NCBI GenBank assembly: GCA_013397455.1
Contig: VYZB01000214.1
Span: 1,001,997 to 1,065,996 of the forward strand
DNA length: 64,000 nt
Source of the DNA: Crotophaga sulcirostris
Taxonomy: Eukaryota; Chordata; Aves; Cuculiformes; Crotophagidae
Direction: 5' to 3'
Below the pieces are notes generated by a model. That model saw only the letters and a program-made list of their open reading frames with translations. It made no database searches and was not told where the DNA came from. Of this stretch, positions 10,743 through 22,033 are shown piece after piece (position 1 is the stretch's first letter; each line of letters opens with the position of its first letter). Both the position numbers and the translations under genes were made by a program.

Positions 10743-10867
10743 CTCTGGTTGTCAGCACCGCGTCTGCCGGCTTTGCCATGGCCCCGATCCCTTTTGACCT
10801 GACCTGTTTCCTGCTCGCCTCCCTCGGAACTGGACTGGCGTCCTGTGCTGCCAACTCCATCAATCAG
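10743..10867 (+). CDS. COX10: COX10 exon 4: first membrane segment and active-site start
   Basis: Acceptor TTGCAG at 10742 and donor CAG|GTCAGT at 10867/10868. The 125 bases enter in phase 1 and leave in phase 0 after codon 206. The exon encodes [19 protein letters not shown] followed by a hydrophobic stretch and [14 protein letters not shown]. This is the first transmembrane segment of the UbiA prenyltransferase fold and the start of the polar motif that binds the prenyl diphosphate, which continues in exon 5. Human COX10 is almost the same here. Two human disease substitutions I recall, T196K and N204K, fall in this exon; by alignment they correspond to T194 and N202 here, and both residues are conserved. 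Confidence 0.97.
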
Positions 10868-13800
10868 GTCAGTCCATCTCCTCATCAGTTCTACCAACTG
10901 GTGTTGTCCTGGCTCGCAAAACGCTACCAGGGAGTGTAAAGGGGTGACTGAAAGCGCTGTGCCATCGGCTGCCGCTAAAACTGACACCGCCAGAGGAGTA
11001 TATCCCTGAGAATTAAAGTGCAGTTGCTGGGCACAGTGTGTTTGTTCAGAATGGAGCTGATGAGTTTTTAAGCCTTCCAATAATAATGTTTATCTTGGTG
11101 ATACCAAGCCTGGGTCACTGAACGTGACACAGGAAGAACTGTGTAATCGGGGTACAAGAATAGCCATCGGGTATCCTGTGCCTTATGGGCCTGGTTCCTT
11201 GGTTGTGTTATTGTGTGATCTTGTCAAATCTGTCTAAAGAGCAGGTCAGAGCGCCTTTCTAAACGTCTGTAGTGGGACTTTGTGTGCTTCTGTCCAGGCT
11301 GGGATCAGGGCATCCCTGCATCTATAAAACACACTGTAAGTCTCCATCATGTGGTAACTGTTTCATGCTGGAGATGTTCCAGGTGCCTGAACCTGAGCTT
11401 CCTTGCGTGTGTGGAAGCACCTGTGAAGCTTGATGCTGATCTCTCAGCTCTCTTGCAGTCCAGTTGTGGAGCAACATTGCTGTTAGGCTCATGCTAAGTC
11501 CCAAAGGAGAGCCTGGCTAGTGAGCAGGGAACAACACTTGTGGTGTTGAACGGAGTCACAAAGCAGAGCAGTGATGGTCACTGCCAGTTGTAAATATGAC
11601 CTGGAAAAAGAACCAGCAGTGGCAGTGCCACCTTTGGAGCACTTCATGGTTCCAGGAATCCCCTGGGAGATGGGAGGGAACTGAGTCCTGGGACTCACAA
11701 GGTTTCCTGTGATCAACATTGCCTTGATCGGGTTGACCTCTTTGATGTTTGCACCTCATCACTCCTCAGTTGGAGGCACCCAGCGCGCCTGTGAGACTGC
11801 ACCCCTGAGCGCACGTCTTGTGCAGACTGAAGTGAGATTTGACTGTTTGTTTTCACTGAGCTTGAAACTGAGGGAGGCAGCTGACTTTGTGTCTATTTGC
11901 TCTGCAAAATGGGAAGGGTGCTGCAGGATTTTTAGTTGCTTGGAAATATTTAGGTAGCCTTCAAAAATAATTGTAAGAAAGTCACCCTGTTTTCTGAACT
12001 GCACATTTTGTTGTCGTGTCAGTATTTTTCACATAAAGTCTGGATATAAAAACTGCCATCTCTGAAACAAAACTCTCTGGGGTTTGTACCGTTTTAGAGA
12101 TGCATGTTTTTCCCTCCTTGTTTTCTTTTATTGCAGTTTTCTTTTAATATTGAAAATTCATTTTGTGACTTATCAACCCTTCAAAATATCTTTACTTTCA
12201 CCTTTCCTGTGGGTGCTACTGGACTAAGAGGAGAATTCATTATTTCTTCTTTAGAGACTCCTCAGCAACTTGTCTTTCTTGAGGTTTGCCAGATCTTCCT
12301 AGAGATGATGTTCATGCGCAAATCACTGGTTTTCTTTTGTCTTCATGCTCAGTGTTGTGTTTGGTCTCAAAAGTAGGTGCTTTTTAAACTCTAGGAAGTC
12401 ACTTTTTGAAATCTTGGGAGTTCCAGGAATCCTGTGCCAGAATTTGGAGTTTGACACTTCTGAGGTTTGTTCGGATAGGCAAGGGAAGTGAGGAATGCTT
12501 GGGCTCATAATTCACACTTCTCTCACTGCTCTTTCACCGTAGGAAGAGCTGTGCCCTTAGAAGAAGCACCCTTAGAGGAGGTCACTCCAGCCTCAAAAGG
12601 GTAAAACCATCTTTCCCAATTTCAGCTGCATGCTCTAAGTTTGCACACTCACTCCTGTTGAGCCGCTCACCTCTCTGGACAGACCTTTGAGGCAACTGCT
12701 CTTGCTAAGGAAAATAAAGCATTAGAGTTGGTAATGAAGCACAAAGTGAGAGCTGTGGTCTGTGTCCTTGTTTATCAATAGACCCTTTCACTCAGTGAGC
12801 GTCCCTTTCCCAGTGTTGCTCGTTTTACTGTGTCGGAATTGGTTGGGAATTTAATTTCTGAAAAATACTGTACACTCAGGGATCTGCCTCTACCTATGGG
12901 ACGGAGCACGTTTGACTTGGAACTTCCTTTATTGCTACTTCACTCTGTCCATTGCTCCCCATCTGCATCCTCTGCCCTGGCAGCTCATGACTTATGTTTC
13001 CCTTGTTGCTCCTTGCTGTCCCTTAAGGATCTGTTGAGATGACAACGGTCTTTCCGCTTCCCATATTGCCATAAATCCGTACATCTTTCAGGGCAACTCA
13101 TCTTTCCCACCCCTTATTTCCCTGCTAATTCTGTGGTTGTGATTTACATCCTCAAGTCTGTCGTGGGAAGGTGAAGTGTCGATTGTGTAAGATCCTTCCC
13201 TGTGATTTAGGACAGGATGTGAGGAGCCTGGGCCTGTGAAAGTGTCACAGCTGAATATTCGTGGAAGTATTGATACAGACTTTTAACTGTTCAAATTGTG
13301 CGACTTGGGGTTTTTTTCCTTCTCTTGACCACTTCATTTTAGCAGTCTGGTAGGAGCTGAGGGCAGCTGACCTCCATGGCATTCAGCTGAATTAACTATT
13401 TAAGCTGAATTCACTCCTGGGGAGGGAGCCAAGACCAGCTGAAGTGACACAAGGAGACCAAAGTTTGTCTAAAATGATCTGTTAATTGCCTTTCGTGATT
13501 TCAGATGACTGGATCTCATACTGCAAGAGCTAGGAAGTTACAAAAACTTACCAGAGCAGGGGTTCTTGCCTCACTTTCACTGTCTTTAAACGGAAAGCAA
13601 TCATAAAAACTGATGGGATTTGGCAGTGTATTTTCCCGTGGTTTATAGGAGTGCAATCTGACCATTCATCAGTGAAAGGCAGGTATTTACAAACAAGTTT
13701 CACAACTCGTAAATTCTAGTTCTGGCTGTATTTTCTGTTGCCAGTGGAAATAATGGATTTTTATGACAATTCTGTGAAATTTGGTAACTATTTTTAAGAA

Positions 13801-16645
13801 GTCGATGGCTTATTTTTTTGCAAAATGACAAAGAAAAGGTTGTGTTTGGAAATATCCTGAAGAATACAGAAAGAAATTACATGAGTGTGGGCTTGCGCTG
13901 GGGAAAACATGGTACCTGCTCTGCAGCGAGGTCATGCCAGAAACATTTGGGTAGAAAACATCAAGAGAAGTGTCCTGGAATAACTGATGTTGGACAGTAG
14001 TTTGAGAAAAACAAAATCACTCAGGCTGGTGGGAAATGTTATGAATTCTGGGGATCTGGATAAATATCAGAGGGTCCTGGGTTTTCCTGCGGAGTGTGTT
14101 GGGTCCATGGGCTGTGAAGGAGTGAACTCCTGCTGGAAGGTGTCAAAGAAGAGAGAGTGTTTGATTTCTCTTGTCTTTGAGCAGCAGTTCCGCCTCCACC
14201 TCGCTCCTGCGTATCACAACACTTCAGAGCAGTACTTGGCACCTAATCCAGCATTTTAATGGCACGCTGATCCAGCGGTCCCTGAGTCTCTTCCACATCA
14301 CCCAACACCACGTTCCATCCCTCAGCCCGTCGGTGCTGTACTACAACATGTCACCACTCCTCAACCCCACCTCCTAAAACTGCTCTCTGCTTTTTTCCTC
14401 TTTTTCTAACAGTGCTTGTTCTTTTTTTCCATCACTGAAGTCTCTTACAGTTACTTGGGACAGGTGTTCTCTATCGCTGTGCTATCTTGTCAAAATAATC
14501 AATATTTTACAGTGGTTTTCCATTAAAAAAAAGATCACTTAATACATTTAGCAGGGAATACTGTGAAACATATTTTTACTGTAACGGTACTAAGTGAGCC
14601 CAAACCACCGGCAAATCCTGTCAGAAGAGATCAGCTTTACTAACTGCAGTTATGGGAAGGAAATGGAAGCATGTTCTGGGGTTTCATCTTGTAAGTCTGC
14701 ATGAATTAAACAAAGAATTGTTCTAGCATGTCACTTTCTCAGACTGTCCATTTTGGTGTTGTGTGTTGGTATGATACATGAGAAGGTATTTTACTTCATT
14801 GTTGTTCCTTACAAGTGACACAGAACATTGCAGTGTTGGATTTCTGATTGGTGAAGACCACTTTTGTAACTTATTTTTTCCACTGCTGCACTCATACTGT
14901 TGTAGAATGGAGTAGGAGAAAGTAAATTAGTTGGTAATCTGCTTTCTTGTAGCTCTGGTTTTTGATGATCTTTGAAAGCTGACTCCGGTTTGAAGGAGGA
15001 GCAGAATCTTACATTTATATTACAGAGACAACATGTCATTTTTGAGACTTCTGATATACTCGCCTCTGATTTATGGGGAAAGAGATAAAACATGAAGAGA
15101 TGTTTACAGCACAATATATGGCATTAAAATGTTAAAGGGATCACACGCACGTTTTATATGTCAAGTACATTCTTCTGTAACTGCAGGACGGTGAAAAAGT
15201 GGGAGAGTGCTTTAAAGATGAAAGCAGGATGTTTGAAATGGTTTGAATTTAGTAACCGAGAGATAAAACGATGTGGTTGGGTTTGACTGATGATACCTTG
15301 AAAAGGAAGCGGTCTGGACTGAGTATAGATGAAAATAAAAAATATGTATAAATATGTTAAATGGAACAAGAGAACAAATGTAAGAACAGCTTTCATTCCC
15401 ATTGTCTCAGGGCCTGATGTGAGGGCTGTGTTTTGCTCTTATTGTCATCCTATCCTGACAGCGATGATCTCCGAGAAGTGTGGCTGTTGTGGCTGGGAAG
15501 GACGAGTTTGGGGGTAAAATAACAAAGTGAAATTCAGAACCTGCCTTCAATTGCTAGGCCATGGACCCTGTGTGTGGCCTTTTGTATTAAGACAAGCTGT
15601 GAGTGGTCGTTTGGATACTGCAGTGGTGGGCACCAGGCTGAATAAAGTCAAAATAGAGCAGCTGAAGGGTGGAAGCTGTTGGGTCATGTGGAAGAGACCA
15701 AGGGACTCCAGTTTTTAACCCACATACTATCTACACAGCCAGAGGGATACCCATTGTCTTTACCTTTTGTATTTTGCTGTCCTGTAGTGACTTGGTTGAC
15801 CAGAACTCACTAAACAACTTACAAAATGCTACACAATAATAAACCTACTTAGATAAGCAAATATTTTATGATGTTGCCTCATCATCCAGAGAAAATTTAG
15901 TTGGAGCTCACAGATAGAGTAAAATTTTGAAACATTCATCACACCTCCGCTGCCTGTTGATGAAGCCATGGTTTGCTGTGCTGATCATTTGAGGTTGGCG
16001 TTTGTACAGTTGTTTCTGCAAATATGGATTAATCAGGAAAACTTGGAATAAAACGAGTCAATTGATCCTGTTCGAATAAACAGTTTTTACCTACAGCCAA
16101 GCAACAGCGTCATCAGTTGGAGTCATACTCGTGTACTTGTGTTCTTGCACTCAGTCATCGTGAGGTGGTGTTTGCTGTGTATTTGTAGTTTTGTGAACTA
16201 CCTCATGTTCAACGCTGTGTCACAGGATGGAAGGAGCAGGAAAAAGTAAGTTCCAGGGGTTTTGTGTAATCTGAAGTAAATGTTATGAAAGAACACATGG
16301 CGCTGATTGTCAGAAGTCCAACCCCTTATTCCTCTCTCAGGATACATCGGCTGTAACTGTTTTAGCCTACTGGGCCAGTAAAAAGTGTAATTTGTTTTTC
16401 AAAGCCATGAGGAATCAGTTACTGTGAACACCTGTGTCGTCAGGAGGAGGAGGGCAGCTGCGAGGTGTGTTGCCGGCTTCCATGGTGAAATGGACCCTTC
16501 TTGTCAACTCCACATTTTGTTTTAGTGTTGTCAAGCAGTAACAATGATTTTATGTGAGTGAGGTGTGATGTCTGAAATAGTTTTTAAGTGTTCACTCAAC
16601 CCTTCTTTCCCCTTTCGCTCCCTACACCGTCAAACAGCTTTTGTG
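10868..16645 (+). other. COX10: COX10 intron 4, part 1: unique sequence
   Basis: Starts with donor GTCAGT. No CR1 copy and no convincing exon is seen in these 5.8 kb. A pyrimidine-rich acceptor-like site ends at 12136 (TTTTATTGCAG) but no good donor follows within a normal exon length, so I do not call an exon. Confidence 0.7.
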
Positions 16646-17174
16646 AATGAGACCTCATCTGGAGCCCTGCATTCAGTTCTGGAGTTCTCAGCACAGGAAG
16701 GACATGGAGCTGTTGGAGTGGGTCCAGAGGAGACCACAGAGGTGATCCGAGGACTGGAGCATCTCCCATCTGAGGACAGGCTGAGAGAGTTGGGCTTGTT
16801 CAGCCTGGAGAGGATGAGGCTCGGGGGAGACCTTAGAGCAGCCTCCAGTACTGAAAGGAGCTGCAGGAAAGCTGGGGAGGGGCTCTTGATCAGGGAGCCC
16901 AGGGATAGGATGAGGGGGAACAGTTTTCATCTGAAAGAGGGGAGATTGAGATGAGATTTTAGGAAGAAATGTTTTCCTGTAAGGGTGGGGAGGCCCTGGC
17001 CCAGGTTTCCCAGAGCAGTGGTGGCTGCTGCCTCCCTGGAGGTGTTTAAGGCCAGGTTGGATGGGGCTTTGAGCCCCCTGATCCAGTGGGAGGTCTCCCT
17101 GCCCGTGGTGGTGGGTTGGCACTGGATGAGCTTTGAGGTCCTTTCCAACCCAAACCATTGCACGATTCTATGAA
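16646..17174 (+). mobile_element. CR1 LINE fragment, sense, intron 4
   Basis: One of the longer sense copies. It starts in the end of the reverse transcriptase reading frame (GACCTCATCTGGAGCCCTGC) and continues through the 3' UTR landmarks to the tail CACGATTCTATG. The frame is broken, so it is a dead copy. Confidence 0.94.
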
Positions 17175-19721
17175 TGAGGAGGCACCTGGAAGGATTGTAC
17201 GTGCTTGAGTCCCACCAGTCTTGTGAACACAGAGTTTTTTTACATCTATCTTCTTTTGTTTCTACAAGTTTTATAAATATTCTGGTTTTAGCTTGATCAT
17301 AGGCCCTGCAAGACCACTTGTTTCTCATTTTCACCATCTAAGAGATGTTTAATGCAGGGGTTTTCATCATAGAAGGAAAAATGGTTCTCATTGAACTCTC
17401 AGACTCCAAGTAAAGTGTTTGCTTTTTGTGGCTGTGGAACATGATGTAAAACGATGTGACATGAGTAGTTGTATTCTTTTTGGAGAGCACTGCTTGGGTT
17501 TCTGAGCAAATCCATAGAGAAATTGGTGATATGGATTGAAAGCAATAGAAAAAAATAAAGCAGGGGTTAAACTGATCCACAGAAAGCATTGGTTATCAAG
17601 AGCTGCTTGGGTTATTGAAGAAGTGGAAAACAGAATAGCAGGAGCCTGGCAGTCACTCAGAACCCTTTCCTTATTTCCCAGTGAAGAAATCCAACACAAC
17701 AGGGAGAACAGCAGTAGTTGTGTGTACATTCCCCCAGCGAAGTCCAGGGAAAACAAGAGAGGAAAAGCAAGTGGTTTTTTGGTGTTATCTCATCATGCCG
17801 AAACCTATCCTACCAAACTGAATATCTGAAGGGGATGTAGTGGGAATTTCTTACTCTGACGCTGATGTTATTAATATGCTCTCATTCAGAGCCAAGTTGG
17901 AGGAGATGACATCTGTTAGATTGTCCAGCCCACTACTGCTCAGTGCAGGAGGTTTGCCCCAAGGAATCTTCTGAAAGTTCTGTTTTGTCCATGTTTTGAG
18001 AGCTCTGAAAATTTATTTTCTTTGCTTCCTCCCCTTGCAAATTGCTGCACTGCCAGGTGGGAATGGGAGAGCTTGGTTTAAATCCCAACAAGATTTGCTG
18101 CGTACAGTGTATTTGAAAAATTGGGTAATTGAATGATTGGTTTTAAGTGGTTTAGAAGGAGCCTAAAATGCTTCCCAAGGTTTTGGGTTCCCCAATGTAA
18201 ACACTTCATGCCTGGCTAACAGCACCTTTCCCTTCCGGCGTGCATCCCGAGCGAGCCTGTTGGCAGGCGCTTACCCTTTTTGGCCAGGAGTGGGGAGCAC
18301 ATCCATCAGCTTGCACTCCCACTTCTTCTGTTGGGATTAACACCTGATGCATCTCTGTCTCTCTCTGAAGTCCCCTTTGTTCTGAGGGAACAGGTTGCTT
18401 GCAGCAGGCGGCCCTGCCTTTCATCTGCTTCCCCCCCCCCCCCCCCCCCCTTCCCAGCATCCAGAGGTTGTCAGGAGGGGTGATTTAACCCCGGTGGTTC
18501 CCTCTGGAGCGTGGGGCTGGCGGTGTCGGAGGCAACCTGGGGTGTAATTTACAGTACATAATAAATATCAGAGCAGTGCAATGCCGGGAGTCTATCTGGT
18601 GCTCTGAAGTGTGCTGATATATGCTGCTTTGATATTTTAACTGCTAGGCAACCTTCATTAGCGGTCCTTGAAGATCATAACTTACGGCTCCGTCAGATGA
18701 TTCATAATTGCAACAGTTAGATCCAGTTAGCGTGGAGGAATCCTTGATATCGAGTGGGAATGGCTCAGCTTGTGAAGATGTATTTCACAAGCAATGAAAA
18801 TGATGAGCACTAATGAGAGCCAACCTCTGAAGGACCGATAAATTTTAAATGCAGAGATTATCTTTGCAAAGCATGAATTATTTGACCTACAACTGAAACT
18901 GGATAGAGAGTCTTGGAAAAATGTTATCAATTAATGCATACCGTTGTCAGAAGGAATTCCCTTGCCACTATCCATATTGTGTGAATATTGGATGTGAAGA
19001 GTCTGCGAAAGAAAGTGGATGACTTCCCATGGCCCTGGAGAGGGGGTCCACAGCCCTCACCCACCTAAGTGTGATGTTCAACAAAGAGAATGAAGACAAA
19101 TAAACAAACCAGCCTCACTTTTAGTTCTTTGCTTCACTCTGTGGCATTCGTTATTAGTGTGAAGCTTCAGACTTCAGAGGAGTCTAAATGTAAATGTTTT
19201 AGGTTGATTCTTTCTCCTGCATTACATTTTCTGTAAAAAAAATGGATAAAATGGAGTGGATAAAAAGTTATATTTCATGTTATGCCCCTTCCTTATGGAT
19301 CCCTGATTTGGTAAAGAATTGGATGCACAGAAGCAGTACCTCCCGTTGTTCAGTATTCGCTTGTCAGGGCAATCAGTACCAGTGTTGGGTGCACACATTC
19401 TCGCCCTGCTTGCGTTTCTTGGTGAGCAGCTTCTGTCCTGAATGAACACCAGAAGGTGGGTAAGGTGGGAAAGGGGATTTTACTGAGATGTGGAGAAGGG
19501 ACTGCAGCCTCCTCTGCGCTACCAGGACATGGCAAGGACAACAGCCTTGTGGTCCTGTGTTTTCCTTCTCCCCAGCTGAAAGTGCCCTTTCATCCCCACG
19601 AGCTTGGTGGTGGGTATGGTCTGAGAGTGAATACAGAGACAATTCCTGTTGTCGTTCTGAAATATCAGTTTAATGGGCAGGAACTTTCAGGTGGGAACTG
19701 ATTCAGGTTCAGAAACCACTG
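17175..19721 (+). other. COX10: Intron 4, part 2: unique sequence with C run
   Basis: Mostly unique AT-rich sequence, with a 20-base C run at 18431-18450 and an AT-rich stretch at about 18540-18720 that may be a conserved non-coding element. No exon is supported. Confidence 0.65.
18431..18450. repeat. Homopolymer C(20)
   Basis: Twenty consecutive C residues on the + strand, flanked by CTT and TTCCC. Length in the assembly may be inexact. The G-rich strand could form a G-quadruplex and the C strand an i-motif; both are inference. Confidence 0.9.
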
Positions 19722-19797
19722 AACTTGCCTGTGGCATGGGGGGTGGAACTGGCTGAGTTTTAAGGTCCTTTCCAACCCCAACCATTCTGTGGTTCCA
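19722..19797 (+). mobile_element. CR1 LINE 3' tail fragment, sense
   Basis: Only the last 75 bases of CR1 remain: GGGTGGAACTGG, then TTTTAAGGTCCTTTCCAACC, then ACCATTCTGTGGTTCC. Short and diverged. Confidence 0.78.
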
Positions 19798-20636
19798 AGT
19801 TCTGTGCATGCATGAATCCTCCCGCCGCCACATTTTGATGCGGGAAGTTTTGTCTCATCAACACTGCCCTGAAAGGTGAGGGAGGGGAAAAATAACAAAA
19901 CAATTTGCCAGATGATTAATTGTCGGGAATACTTCAGTGGTGTGGGGTTCCCTTTAGATCCAATGCCAGATTTCCCCTGGAAACCCTGATCACAGGCAGA
20001 ACAAAGGAATTTCAAAGGACTGAAATGATGGAAAGTGGAGAGAGCACGAGACAAAAGGGAAAAACTGGTACTTAGCAAGATTTATCTGGCCTTTTGATCC
20101 ATGGAAGTATTGCCTTTCTGAGCTCAGGAAAGGAAAAGTGAAAATAACTGGTAGATATTTCTTTTGTCAGTCTTTAAATGCATATTTTGATGTTTTCCAA
20201 ATCACTGTGAATTTCTTCAGCAATGCAAGGTTTAAATTCTAATTTTCTTAGACAATTAGTGAGATGTCCATTTCTGTTTGTAATTTAAGTGGTGTTATAG
20301 TCATCCTGTTCATTGCCTTGAGTTGGACTCCTGACAATGTCAAAACTGGCAAACCCGTCCCGCACTGTACAGAAAATCGTGAGTCTGTGGGGAAATTTGG
20401 CACTCATAAGGGTTAAGGAAAATTATATCCTGGTTCACTGAAACAGGCTCCCCATACCGTTTCTTTAGGGAATAGCACATTGAAACACAAAGCCAGAGCA
20501 TTCTAACAGTCCCTTGCCTTTTAAATTCTTTTAGGACTTTTCTTCAAATTTCCCTATGGAAATGCTATGGGCTCAGGTTCTGCTTTGTCTTCATCATGTT
20601 GGATAGGATTTGTGTGCAGTAAAATGGAGTGGAAGT
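19798..20636 (+). other. COX10: Intron 4 unique segment
   Basis: Unique intronic sequence between two CR1 fragments. I see nothing in it beyond ordinary AT-rich DNA. Confidence 0.6.
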
Positions 20637-20797
20637 CATAGAATCATAGAACATGGAATGATTTGCGTTGGAAGGGATCTTAAAGTTCATCCAGATCCAA
20701 TCCACTGCCATGGGCAGGGACACGTCCCACTGGATCAGGTTGCTCCAAGCCCCATCCAACCTGGCCTTGAACACCTCCAGGGATGGGGCAGCCATGA
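20637..20797 (-). mobile_element. CR1 LINE 3' fragment, antisense
   Basis: Opens with the reverse-complement tail CATAGAATCATAGAACATGG and runs through CCATGGGCAGGGACACG to GGGATGGGGCAGCCA, where similarity stops abruptly. About 160 bases of the 3' end remain. Confidence 0.92.
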
Positions 20798-21405
20798 ATG
20801 GAAAGGAAAGGTCCTTGTGCAGTTGCTAGGACAGTTTCAACTGTGAGGTTGAAGATAATCACTATTTTATTAACAGTGAGACTCTTGTTTTATCGGGACT
20901 TTTCAAGTTGGGAAGCTCAGGGTAACTGTATTTCAGTGAGCAGATGCAGATGCAGTGCATTTTTGGTTGAAAATCTCTGCAATAACTCCTACCTACGAGA
21001 AAATCTCACGGCAATGTAATATGAAGTGCTTAATTATTGCAACTCTTCTTTCCTTGGTGTCACTGATCCTTTCTGTTATCTTTATATAGAATTTAACTGT
21101 CCTGGTAGTTGGGCATAGGTACCACAGTGACATAATTGTTTTGATTTTTCCTTCAATCTCCATGAGTCATTTGTTGGAAAAGCACTTCTCGGATTGTCAG
21201 GGTAGCCGGTCACTGAGAGTGTGACAAAGTGCTCTCCGACAGAAGGGATGCACCATTTGGTTTGGTTCCATTCTTGAGAACTCCCCGTCATGTGCAATAG
21301 TGCTCACCTGCTCCGGTGTCAGCGCTGTGGCAATAAAACATTGTGGTTTGAGGGCACCATAACAGGTCTGTGAAGTAAAATCTGCAGATACAACTTACGG
21401 AAGTT
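20798..21405 (+). other. COX10: Intron 4 unique segment
   Basis: Unique sequence between CR1 copies of opposite orientation. No feature recognised. Confidence 0.6.
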
Positions 21406-22033
21406 CCTGAACATGAGCCAGCAGTAGCTCAGGTGGCCAAGAAGGCCAGCAGCATCCTGATTTGGATCAGTTATTGTTCAGGGAAGGGATCATCCCCCTA
21501 ACTCGGTGCTGGTGAGGCTGCACCTGGAATCCTGGGTTCAGTTTGGGCCTCTCATTGCAAGAAAAACATTGAGGGGCTGGAGCATGTCCAGAGAACGGAA
21601 AAGAGCTGGTGAAGGGTCTGGAGAACAGGGGTTCTGGGAGCAACTGAGGGACCTGGGTCTTTTTAACCTGGAGAAAAGGAGGCTGAAGGGAGACCTCATC
21701 GCTCTCTACAGCTCCTGGAAAGGAGGTTGAGGTGAGGTGGGTGCTGGTCTCTTCTCCCGAGTAACAAATGATAGGATGAGAGGAAATGGCCTCAAGTTGT
21801 GCCAGGGGAGGTTTAGATTGGATATTTGGAAAAATGTTTTTGCTGAAAGAGTGGTGAAGCACTGGCAGAGGCTGCCCAGGTCAGTGGTGAAGTCACCAGC
21901 CCCAGAGGTGTTAAAAAAGCATACAGCCATGATACTTCGGAACATGGTTTAGCAGGCACGGTGGGGTTGGGCTGATGGTTGGACTGGATGAGCTTAGAGG
22001 CCTTTTCCACTCTTAATGATTCTGTGATTCTGT
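21406..22033 (+). mobile_element. CR1 LINE fragment, sense, second subfamily
   Basis: Starts in the reverse transcriptase C-terminus (GAACATGAGCCAGCAG, GTGGCCAAGAAGGCC). It then passes ATGTCCAGAGAACGG and AACCTGGAGAAAAGGAGGC, and ends GGTTGGACTGGATGAGCTTA with tail GATTCTGTGATTCTG. The 3' UTR differs from the commoner copies in this window and matches the copy at 53613-54286 instead, so at least two CR1 subfamilies are present. In-frame stops show it is dead. Confidence 0.94.

Noticed and set aside
12107..12376. Acceptor-like pyrimidine tract ending TTGCAG at 12136 with open frame after it
   Set aside because: No adequate donor follows and the encoded sequence is not recognisable.
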